Of a stretch of 64,000 nucleotides of DNA, positions 10,690 to 23,379 are shown in pieces (the first letter of the stretch is position 1; each line of letters opens with the position of its first letter). A program made the position numbers and the translations under genes. Under the pieces are notes generated by a model. The model did no database searches and was not told the origin of the DNA. It saw only the letters and a list, made by a program, of their open reading frames with translations. The DNA comes from Pseudocercospora fijiensis CIRAD86 (lineage: Eukaryota > Ascomycota > Dothideomycetes > Mycosphaerellales > Mycosphaerellaceae). The stretch is taken from NCBI RefSeq assembly GCF_000340215.1, contig NW_006921532.1, forward strand, positions 6,786,550-6,850,549, in the 5' to 3' direction.

Positions 10690-13600
10690 GTTACGACTGC
10701 GATCGCCGGCGCGAGACGCGAGTGCTTATAAGCTACGCAATGCAGCTAAATTAACCGATCTGTATCCTTATAGTAACTAACAATTATTATACGATAGCGA
10801 GTAGACTAGACCCGCTATAGTACGAGGGTATAGGCTAGGAAGGCGGTTAGTCTTAGGACCCGAGAGTAGGGCATATAGATAGTTCGAGCTAACGATTAAG
10901 ATAGTATATTTTCTATAGATACTACTAACTCTATCGGCGGTAAAAAGGCATATATTTAGCTATAACGAGTAGCAAACAAAGGTATAAAACGATCGAAATA
11001 TTCTATAGATCGTATACTAGAGTAGTAGTCTAAGTAGGAGGCCGAATAAACGACCGTATATAAATCCGCGGTAATATAATACACTAGGCGTAAGGTTAAG
11101 AAGCGAGATAATAGATAACGTAATTTGCCGAACCCGCTACCGAAGTTAGTAATAGAGGATGTAGAAGTTGCCTAGTAGGCTTAGTACCCGATTCGATACC
11201 GAATTAGGGCCCGAGTCGGTATTAGCAAACCCCGCGATTAGAGTAGTTCTAGTTTCTACTACTAACTAACGTCGACTTTCTACTACGCTATATATACAAC
11301 TACCGCCTTCGAGAATGCTACGTACTTAACTACCTCGCGATTAATATTCAATAGGCGGTATTACCCGCGGCCTTAGCCTATCGCCGTCGATATACTACGC
11401 ATTTTACGCTAGCGTCGAGAGGTCAATTTAGGAGTCTAGTTAGATTAGTAGTACGTTCCGATTACTATTATTGCCGGAACGCCGAAGGACGCAAGGTTAC
11501 CTATACGACCTAGTATTAATAGACGAGAAATACGAAGAAGAGTTCCCTAAGGTAGTAAAGCAGATCCGTACGGTAGAGGGACAGACTACGTTTAGATGCC
11601 TAGTATATAAGATTTGTTCTAATTATCGCTAACGGACGAGACGAAAAACGGTGCGCGTAACAACGCGTAGAGTCGGCGATACTAGCGATTACGCGGAAAT
11701 TGCTATATCTACGGATACTAGACTAGCGACACTAGAAGGATCTAGAGCGGTGCCGCCGTACCGCGTACTAAATAATGTATAGCAGAGCATAGTTACAGTG
11801 TAAGAGCAGAACGGGAAGGTAAAACCTATATATCGACTATGTAAACTCGATTATCGCTAGCCTATAGTTAGAGGCCGCGCGTTAGTAGGAGTCGATAATA
11901 TAGACCTCGAACGATCAGTTAAGATACTACGGGTAGATTGTAGTTTCGAAGCCGGCGTCGACGCCTTGCATTAGATAAGCGACTAATATAGATACGTTCG
12001 AATTAATAACAAGCGATAGTAGAGGGCTAGTCTATCCGATATATTAGGCAGAGGCCTACAGCTGCGATTTGCAATCTATAGGCAAATTAAGGAGGCAGAA
12101 CGAGCGTAAATATAAACGTAGAAAAGCAAGATAAATAATTAATTTTACTAAGTCCGATATAGAAGTCCTACTCTAATAGTAATAGGCACTAATCTATTTA
12201 TTAAACAGAAGGCAAGATGCCCCGACTACGATAAGCACTACGCTTTAATCTTAGACATATACTAATATATAGTAAGTATATTACGTATAGTAGTCTTAAG
12301 CGCCGCGATCTCTTCCTTTATCTATTTAATCTCGGCCTATATTTAAGTACCCTAATTGCGCTATAGCGATAGCGGACTCGGGGTAGCGCGATAGTTAAGG
12401 AAAGGCTAAATCGGCTGCGACTAGCAGTCGTCGTACTAGGGTAGATTGCATACCTCTAGCTAATCTAGTTAGAATTGCATCTATCGAGTATAGGGCCTCT
12501 ACGGTATTATTAACCTCGAATTAGCTAAACACGCCGATAGAGATAGTTCTAACTAACCCGTAATACTACGAGGCGGCTTCGAAGGTATATATTCGACCTA
12601 GCGGATTAGCTAACGCCGATTAATTTACCGATAAAGAACATATATCTATATATACTATAGTAGCGACCGAGCGAGGAATAAATAGTCTAAATACGCCGAT
12701 TGCTTTAGTGCAATATCGATAGTGTTACTATATACCGTCGGTATAGACTGCAATAATTACCGCTAGACTAATAATAGCGCTAGATTAATAGTTCCCGAAT
12801 CCGACTTGCGACCGAATCGGGCTAGCGTCGACAAGGTACGAAAATAGCGAATAGTCTATAGGCTACGATTATGCTTTAGCGTTAGCGGGGCATATCCGAT
12901 AGGACTAATAAGCGATTATAGACAGCGACTCGGGCAGTCTATATAGGAGCAGAAGATGAAACCGCAATTTAATACCCCCCTTTTCGTAGGGTAAACAAGT
13001 ACGAAGACGCGTATAGTCTAATATATACTACGTTAGATTCGCAATAATACTACTACTCGTTATAGTACACTTAGGATAGGTCGCAACTACGAAGAAGATA
13101 AATACAGAACTAAGTCGTTATCTAACTCGATAGAGTCGGATAGGGATACTAGATTTAAAGAAGAAAATAGGGAGGATACTCGTTTATATATAGCGACTAG
13201 CATTAGATCGAAATTCATAAAGGTAACGTATACTAGAGCACGGTAACAGAGGACTAACGTAACTAGTATAAGGGCAAGAATAGCAAAGATCTAGCAAGGC
13301 TAAAACGGAAGTACGGCGACGATAGGGCGGATTAGAGCGACGATACAAAGCTATTAAAACGACGTAAGAAGCGAGACAAAGGCTTAACAACTTCTAGTAA
13401 AGAACGTTTGAATCGAAAGAAGGGCTTACTCGAAGCAAGGGAGCAAATCTTGTATAACGAGACGCGTCGTAAACTATTCGCTATTATGTTAACTAGGGCC
13501 CGAGGATATAAGACGATGTTTCCTACTACCTAAACCCTAGTATAGGTAGACGAAACAATTAAGGAGGTATATAGTAAAAACTACGATCGATTACTAGCTT

Positions 13601-15050
13601 TACGTATAATAGTGCTATAGCCGGGTAGCTATATACCGTCGAGAGACGTAGTCTAAGTAGTCGGTAGAGATCCCGATATAATAGTATCGAGACTAATATT
13701 AGAATAGTTGCGAGAAGCTATACGAAAGGAGCGAGGCTATATTAACACCTATATCCGATTAACCTTAATAAACTAAGCACCGATCGTAATAACCGACACT
13801 CTAAAAAGGATAGTATACGCTAAGAGGATGCTCGACAACTAAATCTTCGAGTACTACGACGAGAAACTAGTAAGACTCTCTCTAAAATAGCATAGTTACT
13901 AGATAATAGCTAACGGTCGACATATGCTGCGCGCTACCTTAGTAAGCTTATATATAAATGTCTAGCGGGTATACTACTCCGGTAGGATCGGCGAGGCTAG
14001 AAGATATATATTAAATAGTACTACTATAAAGTCACCCCTTTTATAATATTATCTACCGCTATAGTACTTAGTAGAATACTAACCGGATAGTCGATAGAGT
14101 CGCATTTAACTAAAGTTAGAGGTAAAGCGATCTAGCTAGCCCTAGATTATAAGTTAATACACTAGCCGTTCCTAGATCGGATAACTACGTAGAATGCGAC
14201 GGATTAAGCTGCTCGTAACCTTCGGTTATCGAAAGCGTAGAAGATATACGTACGGTATATAGGCAGAGTATAGGATACCCCTAAATTATTAATAAATAAC
14301 TTCGAGAGCGTACGTAACGACATCGATACACTTGTAGCAATCGACGTCGTTTTAGATTCCGACGATAAAGGCGGATCGATCGAGCGCTATAGTAAGAGTA
14401 GTCTACGAGCGCCGTGTTTCTCTTACCTACTAATATAATCGACAGGTCCTAAAGCGTCTGCCGGGCAACAATTAAGTAAACAACTCAAAGCCGGCGACAA
14501 TACGATAGATAGGTTAGCGGAGGCGGAGGCCCTACCTAAGAAAAACGATGTTAGACTGCCTATACTATAGAGCAGTTTCTAAGCGACAGATTAGGAGCCG
14601 ACGGGGGCTGCTAATCCGTTTGCTTCGGTACGGGGAGGCAACGGTATAAGTGCAACCGAGACAATAGAATACAATAGAACTAAAGACAATTAATACTAAA
14701 GGTATAGATATACCGCGGTAATAGCAATAGGGAAGGATTACGCGCTAATTACTATAAGAACAGTAGGTATTCCGACTAGTCTTATATAATAGACAAGACT
14801 TCATTCGCGGCGGTAAGTAATCGCGTTAGGGATGTATTAGGGCTAGAAGAGGGGGAGTAGATATAGTAGGCGGATATAGAGGCGGACGGCGGCAAAGTTA
14901 AGGAGATAGTATTTAACGAGGAGACGTAGGATCGAAGAATTAGGAGATATATAGTAAAAGAGAAGAAGAAGTCGAAAGGAAACAAACGAAAGAAGGTAGA
15001 GGTATATCGCTTTAATATAGCCGTAGAGGACGAATAGAATACATTCTTAT
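10690..15050 (+). pseudogene. Large unrecognised protein relic, divergent to the helicase
   Basis: Plus-strand frames stay readable for most of 4 kb with stops at presumed Gln/Trp codons. Visible pieces include LFIKQKARCPDYDKHYALIL (about 12190-12250), a segment around FEYYDEKLVRLSLK and NGRHMLRATLVSLYINV (about 13850-13960), and RIGEARRYIL just after. A lysine/arginine-rich tail follows near 14950. More than one gene may be present, since the frame changes. I recognise no domain. The head-to-head arrangement with a helicase of similar decay suggests both belonged to one repeated unit, which is inference. Confidence 0.35.
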
Positions 15051-15353
15051 TAACCGTAATAAATAGATGCCCTATATAATATAACGAAATCTATTAATAC
15101 TATACGAGTCGGTCGCTAAGTCGGTACTAACTTAGTATATATAGTAGACGTATACAAATGCTAGTAGTTACCCGAGTATACGTATAAACGTTAGATGTTA
15201 GTAGAAGCAACAATCGTATAATATACAGATCCGATAGAAAATGTAATTCAAATGCTAGTACTAGTATATGCGACGACTCGAGCCCGACTCGATATACGAG
15301 TCGGACGGTAAAGAATAAAATTCTTACTACGAACAGATTTGCTAGAATTTCTA

Positions 15354-15452
15354 GATCGCGACGATCCTATTAGACAAGATCTTTAACGTACGATCCTAAG
15401 GATCCTAAGGATCCTAAGGATCCTAAGCGATCCTATCGATAGGATCGTCGCG
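15354..15452. repeat. Inverted repeat enclosing (GGATCCTAA)n
   Basis: GATCGCGACGATCCTAT near 15354 and ATAGGATCGTCGCGATC near 15436 are inverted copies. Between them, GGATCCTAA repeats in tandem about four times (15391-15430). It may mark the right end of the unrecognised repeat block. Confidence 0.7.
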
Positions 15453-16270
15453 ATCGGTAAAAAAGTTTCCGTAACGTATACGATTAAGTTGTTTTAGAAG
15501 ACTAAGAATTAATCTTTTAACTAACATTTTCGCGATAACTTTGTATAGACAACTTTATAGATTGCTTTAAGGCGCACAACTATACTACCGACTACTTTCC
15601 GCGAATTTGCGTAGTTATTAAGCTATAGAATTTACAATAACTTTAGTATACGATTATATCTATAGAGGTAGCCCGGTTTGACTTTAGGCGCTCCGCTAGA
15701 GCTTTACGCTTGCCGTATCTGGTTAGTATATATATGCCTAAGGAAACAGTATTACGTAGAATCTTAATAACGTAGCTATAACAACTACAATATAGAGCGC
15801 CTAAGAGGAGGTAGCCTACGACATCGTATTAACGACTATCGAACACCGCATTTTTTTTATATACCGAGAAATTGTGCTACTATTGAAATTATATAGAAAT
15901 TACTGCTTAGCGTGATTTATAGGAGTCTCTATCTAAGGAACAATCCTAAGGATCTAGAGCAATAAAGTCTCGATAATTCTTGTCTCCTAGCTTGAAAATA
16001 GCACCTCTCTTATAGCAGCTATAGTACAATTATCTACTTTCGAATGCACTAAGTTGAACTCCTAGTGCTGTTTTACATTTTACTTCTTAAAGCCTCGTTA
16101 AAACTTGCTAACCTGTTATTAGATAGCCTCTATAGCACTTCGTTATACTTAACTAGAGAAGTAGCTAAGTTATACAACATAGACGCATAGGAGTAATACT
16201 ATATCGTAATACGGAGTGAAGAAGGCTAAAATAATCTCCTTTGCTTACGGCAAATTGTCGTCTTAATACG
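15453..16270. other. Mutated upstream region of the split GH16 gene
   Basis: There is no gene. The DNA is RIP-mutated but with less uniform loss of CpA than the block to its left, as expected for flanking single-copy DNA hit by leakage. The promoter of GH16 must have been here, but no element can be identified with confidence. Confidence 0.5.
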
Positions 16271-16503
16271 ATGCTATCTTCGTTAGCTCCGGTTATATTT
16301 TGTGCCCTCCTTCTTAGAAAAGCATATTTAAGTTACGTCCTATAGGATAACTACTTCGAGGTCGACGAGCATAGCGCGTTTTTCGACAAGTTCCGTTTCT
16401 AGGAAGATAAAGATCTAATAGAAGGTTTCGTTCTATATAAGAACTATATAGACTATGTCGAACAGAGTTTAATTAGCAACACTTCCGCTAATATTATTAT
16501 AAG
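16271..16503 (+). pseudogene. GH16 beta-glucanase, 5' fragment (RIP-mutated)
   Basis: Translation from the ATG at 16271 gives a hydrophobic signal-peptide-like start, MLSSLAPVIFCALLL. It continues into the N-terminal GH16 signature region with DNYFEVDEHSAFFDKFRF, then GFVLYKNYIDYVEQ and SLISNTSANI. Two TAG stops lie where Gln and Trp are expected, so this half has been hit by RIP. The fragment ends exactly at the ATAAG target site of Copia-1. If the insert and one TSD copy are removed, the frame joins without a shift to 50172, where the same domain continues. GH16 enzymes of this type are secreted and cut beta-1,3(4)-glucans. Confidence 0.82.
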
Positions 16504-16629
16504 ACTTAGAGAGTGTGTGTATAGCTAGCTATTACGTGCATAATGCCTAAGGCTGCAACTGTATATACTTTATCTTTAGGCTTTCTATAGATTAGCCCTC
16601 TTCTAAATATATTACAGTTTATATTAAGT
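16504..16629 (+). repeat. Copia-1 5' LTR
   Basis: It is 126 bp. Where its last 40 bp can be compared with the unmutated 3' LTR copy (50127-50166), all five differences are C-to-T at CpA or G-to-A at TpG, which directly shows RIP on this side. Confidence 0.92.
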
Positions 16630-16643
16630 AGTTATAAGCCCCC
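16629..16643 (+). other. Copia-1 primer-binding site
   Basis: TAGTTATAAGCCCCC begins on the last base of the LTR. The same 14 bp follow the 5' LTRs of Copia-2 and Copia-3. A TGG start mutated to TAG by RIP would fit a tRNA 3'-CCA primer; which tRNA is not determined. Confidence 0.6.
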
Positions 16644-16949
16644 TGCGTTTCTAACGTATTCTATACGTTTTCTAATAGTCAATCCGACTACTACGTAGAT
16701 AGCGCTCGTTACTAAAAATTACGCCGACACTAATATCGTCGCCGCTGCCGCCGCTCTCGAGTATTCTAGTAGGTACTAGTCCGACTCGAGTCGGTTACTA
16801 TTAGTGTTAGCTGTCCGCTATATTAGTGTTAGCTGTCCGCTATACTAGAACGTAGGCGCGCCTATCGGCCGCCCCTTAAGACGAGTCTATAATAGTCTCT
16901 TTCTATATTATCGCCGTCGCTATCCGTAATAGCTCCCCCTACAACCTCT

Positions 16950-19900
16950 AGCGCTTATATAAGCAACATTCCTAAGCTAAAGAATAAGGAGAATTACCTA
17001 TTATAGTCGTATACCGCTAAAGGCGCCTTTAAAGGTATGTCGGTCTAGCGCTATATATAAGGCACCCGTTAGCGACCCCTTTCTAAGGCCTCTAGTAAGT
17101 CTTCTAAGGAGTTTAAAGACCGCTAAGATAAATAGGACTCTAAAGATTAAACAGCACGTACCTAGATCTTTGCTAATTGTGTTAGTAACATTTAGCAATT
17201 ACTACTTAGTCTATCTATATCCTAGGAAGTATAGGACTTCCTTAAGAAGAAATACACTAGTAAAGGTAGGTCTACTAAATTTATGCTCTACTAGGAATAT
17301 ATTACCCTTCGGTATAATAGTAAGGATATTAAGAAGTTCTGCAATAAGTATAAGAAGAAGCTTAGTGCCTTAAAGGACACTAAATTAGCTATTAGCTAGT
17401 ATTAGGCTGTCTATATGTTTATTATATAGATCTCTCTATTCTACGAGGCTTTTATATAGATACGCCGAGAGCAGATGCGCGCCTTAGAATATACTATTAA
17501 TAATAATACCCTTAACAATATTATTAGCGCGTTACTTGATAAGAATGTAGCTTAATTGAACTAGGCCTAATATAATAGCTTCTTTAGTCTTTAGCGCTAA
17601 CTATAATAGCAAGGTAGTAATAGCAATAACAATAGCGGTCGAGGTAACTCGAACCGTAGCGGTCGCGGTAGCCGCGGAAATAGCAATAATAGTCGTAGCC
17701 GCGGTAGAAGCAACTAGAATAGTTATTAGTCTAACCGTAAGAAGTGCGCCTATTATTAGGGATTACACCCTTCTAACCGCTACTATACTAAGTACCCTTA
17801 CCTAAAGGAGGAAGACCGACTGCGTCGTAAATAGTAGAAGGCTAAGAAGAAGGGGGTATAGCAATAGTAGCAGCGTAGACTAACTGCTTAGTAGTAGCCG
17901 CTATCTAGTTAGAATAGTGCTTAGGGGCTGTATGCGGCTAATGCTACCCCGGGGGTGTTATTAGACCTAAGCTACAATTACGCCTTTATAGCTACAGTTA
18001 CTATAAGCGACCTAGTTTCTACGGCTCTTACTACTAGTATACGTACTACTAATTGGGTTATTGACTTAGGTACTAGTATGTACATAGTTAACGACCCTTT
18101 ATTGCTTATTAAATATAAAGGCTGTTATATTCCTATCCGGTTTAGTAGTAATACGAAGCACGCTACGATAGTCGGAATAGCTTAGACTAAGGTAGTTAAT
18201 AAGCGTAGTATAAGCAGCATAAAGTTGTCTAATACACTATATATGCTAGGTCTAGTAGCTAACCTCCTATCTACTAAGAAGCTTGCCGATAAGGGCTGTT
18301 TCTATCGGAACGATAAGCGCGTACTGTTTACTGTTGTTAACGGCTCGGAGGTCACTATTGCTTAGACATACCGAAAGAATGGTCTCCCCTATCTGTATAT
18401 ACTAACCTCCGGACCGGATAGCTAAGTTGTTGCGCTTCTATCGAAGAAGGGGGTGCTAACAGGTACGATAGAAGAGTAGCATCTGCGATATAGCTATATT
18501 TATTACCGTAAGCTGCTAAGAATAGAGTCTAAGGGCTAGATTGTTATTACTAGTGCTAAGAAGGACTTCCGTAACTGCATTGCCTGTCGTATAGCTATAT
18601 TATATAAGGAATACAATCGGCTACTACGCGTACGACTATCTACGATCTATTATATTGTCTGTATAGATGTAGTTACTATTACTAACCCTAGTCTATTATA
18701 GGAACGCTACTTCACATTGTTTACATGCGCTAAGTTAGCCTATCGACACGAATATACTAGCTTACTAAAGTTAGGGGCTATAGTAGCTATTAAGGATTAT
18801 CGTATATACGTCCGTATACAAACTAGCTATTCGATCCTAATCTACCGCCTCGATAGAGAGGGTAAATACAGCGGAAATTAGCTATTAAGCTAGGCTCGTA
18901 ATTAGGGTATTGTACTATAGGTTACAGTACCTTATTCTTTTACTTAGAATAGCCTAGCTAAGGTTAGTAACTATATTATATACACGACCGCTCGGAAGAT
19001 AATGCTCTATGCGAATTCGCTAAAGGCCCTATAGCCGTATATAGTTACTACTGCTATATAGGTCCTTAATATTACTCCTAGAAACTTAGAAGGTCTTAGC
19101 CCCTATACTATTGTAGCTAGGGAGCTTAATTAGTCTCGGAAGCAGCTACGCCTTTAATACCTTCGAGCCTATAGCTATACTACTATTGTCTACGACTATA
19201 GTATAGCTCGTAGCAAGAAGTTTAACACTCGTAGAAGGCTTAGCAAACTGGTTAGTTATGCAAAGGACTTAGTAGACTCTAGTAAATATATAATCTACTT
19301 ATCTAACGAATATAAGGTTATTGCCTCGAAGGATGTCTAGTTTATTAAGTTAGGGGACGATAAGTTGTCGCTTCTAGAGGGCATAAACCTATACGCTAAT
19401 CCTAATAACCTAGCTAAGAACGAGTTTGTTATACTCGAGTCTATTATACCGGCTCTGTTTAATGCTATAAGCAACGAGGCACCGTCGCTATAGGAAGCCG
19501 CTAGTATAGTCTAGCAGCTTCTAGCCTAGTAAGAAGAGCCTCTAGACGAGCCTGCTTAGGACATAGAGGTAACTAATAAGGTCGCTAGTCCGTTGCTACT
19601 CGACGATGACCTTCTAGACGTTTAACTACTAGCTTTAAGTAATAAAGATAGCTTTTAGTTAGCCGAGGAAGAGCTAGTATATAATCTAAACGCTAAGAAG
19701 GGCGAGCTAGGCTAGTTGCCTAAGTTTGAGCGACTAGCTAAAGCTGTTAGTAATCGTTCTACGCGTAAGACACGGAGCAACAAGTCGGCTCGTAACCTAT
19801 TATATAGCTATCTAGCTAATTGTAGTGTTAAGCGGTTAACTCGACGTATAATAGCTAATATACCGATAGCCTATATTAAGGGTTTTATAGCTTCCTATTA

Positions 19901-21557
19901 CATTGCTAAATAGTCTAATAGAGACACTATTCCTATTCCGAAGAGCTATAAGGAGGCGACTTAGTTACTATATTAGCTACAATAGAAGGAAGCCTATAAG
20001 GCTAAATACAAGTTACTAATCGATAACTATACGTAGGTATACGTTTCTCGACTAGAAGTGCCTAGAGGTCGCAAGGTTGTCCGTAGCCGATAGGTGTTTA
20101 CTATTAAGCGTAATGCTAACGGTAAGGTAAGCCGCTTTAAGGCTCGTTAGGTTATCCGCGGCTTTATATAGGTTGAAGGATAGGATTATAACGAGACCTA
20201 TACAGCCGTTACTAAGCCTTCTATACTACGAGCACTATTTAGCCTAATTGCTTATTACGACCTAGAGGCTAAGTAATACGACATTCTAACGGCCTTCCTT
20301 AATGCACTTATCGGTAATAAGTATAAGATCTACGTCGAATAACTATACGGCTTTAAGGACCGTAGTAGAAAGGGCATAGTTTGCCTATTACTAAAGGCAC
20401 TATATAGTCTAAAGCAGTTACTAATGCTATAGTACGAAGAGCTTCGAAAGTACCTAAAGAGCCTAGACTTCGTGCCGATAGTAGCTAATGTATGTATGTT
20501 CAAACACATTATTAGCGGCTCTATTATTGTTATCTACGTAGATAATATAATTATTATCGCCTATACTCTATTAGTACTAGAGGCAGTAGCTTAGTTACTA
20601 AAGGACCGTTTTAATATATAAGAGCTAGGCGACCTGTACTACTATCTAGGTATGCGGATTATTCGTAACCGCGATTAGCGTACTATTTACGTCGTTTAAG
20701 ATGCCTATTTGAATAGGCTTAGTAAGAAGTATAGCATATAGGGCCGAGTAGCTCCTACTATACTAATAGCATCTCGATACGTTAAGACATCGATTTAGCG
20801 TACACCTAAGGGCTATACTGCTAGCGCTGCCTTTAAGACTTAGTATTAAGAAGGAGTTAGTAAAGCACTATAGCTAGCGATAATTACTCGGCCTAATGCT
20901 TGCTATACTATAGGCCTATTATTACGATATATTTCTAACCCGACTAAGGAACACTATACCGCACTTCTTTAGCTTATTAAGTACCTAGTTGGCACTCTAA
21001 GCCGTAGTCTGTGTTTCTAAGGCATATAGAGCGATAAGCTTAACTTTGCTAGATATTGTAACGCTTCCTAGGTAGATAATCCGGTTACTCGTCGCTCTAT
21101 AGGAGGCTTCTACTTCACGCTCGCTAGTAGACTACTACTATACAAGTTAGGCCGCTAGACCTTAGTTACTCTGTCGTCTATAGAGGCTAAGTATGTCTAG
21201 TTAATAACTAGCGCTAAGGAGGCCGTTGCTTTAGCTCGATTACTATAAGAGATTAGTTATAAGGGCACTATTAAGCCTGTTACGCTATACGAGGACAATC
21301 AGTTAGCAATCGCTATTACTTAGTTAACGAGTGTTAATAGCCGTACTAAGCATATAGATGCTAGGGTCTACTACATCCGCGAGAAGATTGCTAATAGCAC
21401 TATCGTTATTACCTAGATTAGTATATACGACTAGATCGCTAATAGCTTTACTAAGCCGCTTAACAAGCTTAAGTATAGTCGCTTTGTTTAGTAGTTAAAC
21501 TTAGTAGATTGTAAGGCTGCGATTAAGAGCGCCGCTTAGCCTACTACTAAGTACTAA
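16950..21557 (+). pseudogene. Copia-1 gag-pol relic
   Basis: Gag reads from about 16950 with a Ser/Asn/Gly/Arg-rich basic tail (RGNSNRSGRGSRGNSNNS) and a decayed zinc knuckle near 17740 (KCAYYQGLHPSNRYY, with Tyr replacing Cys/His). The aspartic protease motif WVIDLGTSMYIVND lies near 18054. Integrase follows at 18.3-19.2 kb (RNCIACRIAILYKEYN). Reverse transcriptase spans about 20.0-20.8 kb with IYVDNIIIIAYTLLVLEAV at 20531-20590, where the usual second Asp of YVDD is Asn. RNase H includes LYEDNQLAIAI near 21290 and HIDARVYYIREKI near 21355. The frame ends at TAA, 21555-21557. Dozens of TAG/TAA stops at Gln/Trp positions make it dead. Confidence 0.88.
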
Positions 21558-21621
21558 ATAGATAGTTTGCTAATAACACCCCGGGGGTAGTATTAGTCCT
21601 AGGTCGGCGAAATATTGTTTA
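21558..21621 (+). other. Copia-1 3' UTR, part before Copia-2
   Basis: This non-coding piece holds the GC-rich palindromic motif ACACCCCGGGGGTAG (21578-21592) that also occurs in Gypsy-B. It stops at the Copia-2 target site GTTTA (21617-21621). The UTR resumes at 47172. Confidence 0.8.
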
Positions 21622-21748
21622 ACTTGATATAACTAATGTATTAGAAGAAGGACTAATCTATGTAGAAGTCCGAAGATAGAGTATAGCAGTTGTAGCCTTA
21701 GGTATTAGGTACGTAATAGACCCTAATACCTAGGCATACACTCTAAGT
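21622..21748 (-). repeat. Copia-2 3' LTR
   Basis: It is 127 bp. On the plus strand it starts ACTTGATATAAC and ends CTCTAAGT. It is preceded in the element's own orientation by the polypurine tract CTAAGGGGGTA. Confidence 0.92.
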
Positions 21749-21911
21749 TACCCCCTTAGCACGTACATATCGCTATAGAATAAAACAAACAAACAACACA
21801 ATAGCTATTCTATTAGCAAAGCAAACAAGGGGTATTAGGTAAGCAGAAACAGGTAAACAAACTAGACTACTCTTAGGTTACATAGACAAAGCAAACAAAG
21901 GCCCTTTCTTC

Positions 21912-23114
21912 TTAGTACTTAGTAGCTAGCTTTGCAGTGCTCTTAATAGCGGCCTTACAATCCACTAGGTTCAGTTGTTTAATAAAGCAGCCGTACTTAA
22001 TCTTGTTAAGCGGCTTAGTAAAGCTATCGGCTATCTAATCGTATATACTAATCTATTAGACGACGATAGAACTATTAGCAATCTTTTCGCGAATGTAGTA
22101 AACACGAGCATCTATATGCTTCGTACGGCTATTAATAGTAGTCGATTTAGTAATAGTAATAGCGGACTAATTGTCCTCGTAGAGTATTACTAGGAGAATA
22201 TAGCCCTTATAGCTAATCTCCTTTAATAAGCGAGCTAAGGCAACTGCTTCCTTAGCCCCTATAGTAAGTTAAATATACTTAGCTTTAGTTAATAATAGTA
22301 TAACGAGTGTCTAGCGGCCGGACTTATACAATAGAGGTCCGCCTATAATAGTAAAGTAGAAGCCGCCTATAGAGCGGCGGGTAACTAGATCGTTAGCCTA
22401 TAAGGCGTTATAGTAACTAGTAAAGTTCAGCTTATCGTTCTATATGCCTTAGAAGCGCATACCGCGGTTGAGGGTGCTAACTAGGTACTTAATTAGCTAA
22501 AGGAGTGCGGTATAATATTCTTTAGTCGGGTTAGAGATAAATCGTAATAATAGGCCCGTAGTGTAGCAAGCATTAGGTCGTATAATTATAGCTAGCTATA
22601 GCGCCTCGCTAACACCTTCTTAATACTAAGTCTTAAAGGCGGCACTAGCTATATAGCCCTTAGGTGCGCGTTAAATAGACGTCTTAATATAGCGAGGTGC
22701 TATTGGAGTAGCTAGACCGATACGGCTACGCATACTATATTTCTTACTAAGCCTATTTAAATAGGCATCTTAAACGACGTAAATAGTACGCTAACCGCGG
22801 TTACGGATAATCCGCATGCCGAGATAGTAGTATAGGTCGCCTAGTTCTCGCATATTAAAACGGTCCTTTAGTAACTAAGCAACGGCCTCTAGTACTAATA
22901 GGCTATAGGCGATAATAATTATATCGTCGACGTAGATAACGATAATCGAGCCGCTAAGAACGTGTTTAAATATATATACGTTAGTTATTATTAGTATAAA
23001 GTCTAGGCTCTTTAAGTACTTCCGAAGCTCTTTATACTATAGCATTAGTAACTGCTTTAGACTATATAGTGCCTTTAGCAGTAGGCAAACTATGCCCTTA
23101 CTACTACGGTCTTT
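21912..23114 (-). pseudogene. Copia-2 RT (3' part) and RNase H relic
   Basis: Minus-strand reading gives reverse transcriptase around 22920-22950 with an intact YVDD box (VIYVDDIIIIAYSLLVLEAV). RNase H follows and ends at a TAA at 21912-21914. The upstream boundary at 23114 is the insertion point of Copia-3, and the frame continues at 29281. The protein parallels Copia-1 throughout. Confidence 0.85.
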
Positions 23115-23247
23115 ACTAAATGTAAGAACACTAGTAGATTAGATGTCTACGAAGGGTTCTACGGAAGAGAGAGATCGGCTGTACTAAGAACGCTCGGGCA
23201 CGTAATCGTAGCCTAAGGCTGTAGGACCTAGCCTAGATATATTAAGT
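23115..23247 (-). repeat. Copia-3 3' LTR
   Basis: This 133-bp copy is nearly identical to 29143-29275, with differences of the RIP type. Confidence 0.92.
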
Positions 23248-23379
23248 TACTCCCTACGCGAGTATTGTTATTGCAACACAGCTATAATATACCTATTGTT
23301 TATATAAGGGGCTACTGCCTATCCCTTCTATAGCGCCTCCCGGTTGTCGTATGTCTATACTATATAAAATATATATACT

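Noticed and set aside
1..15460. A Starship-type giant element
   Set aside because: No tyrosine-recombinase (DUF3435) captain could be read in any frame, and no element ends were found. The possibility stays open only as unexplained large-repeat cargo.
21600..21770. An inverted 3' LTR for Copia-1 (LTR-like sequence in reverse orientation directly after its RNase H)
   Set aside because: It is the 3' LTR of Copia-2, a same-family element in the opposite orientation. The true Copia-1 3' LTR is found at 47289-47374 plus 50127-50166, and the TSDs agree.
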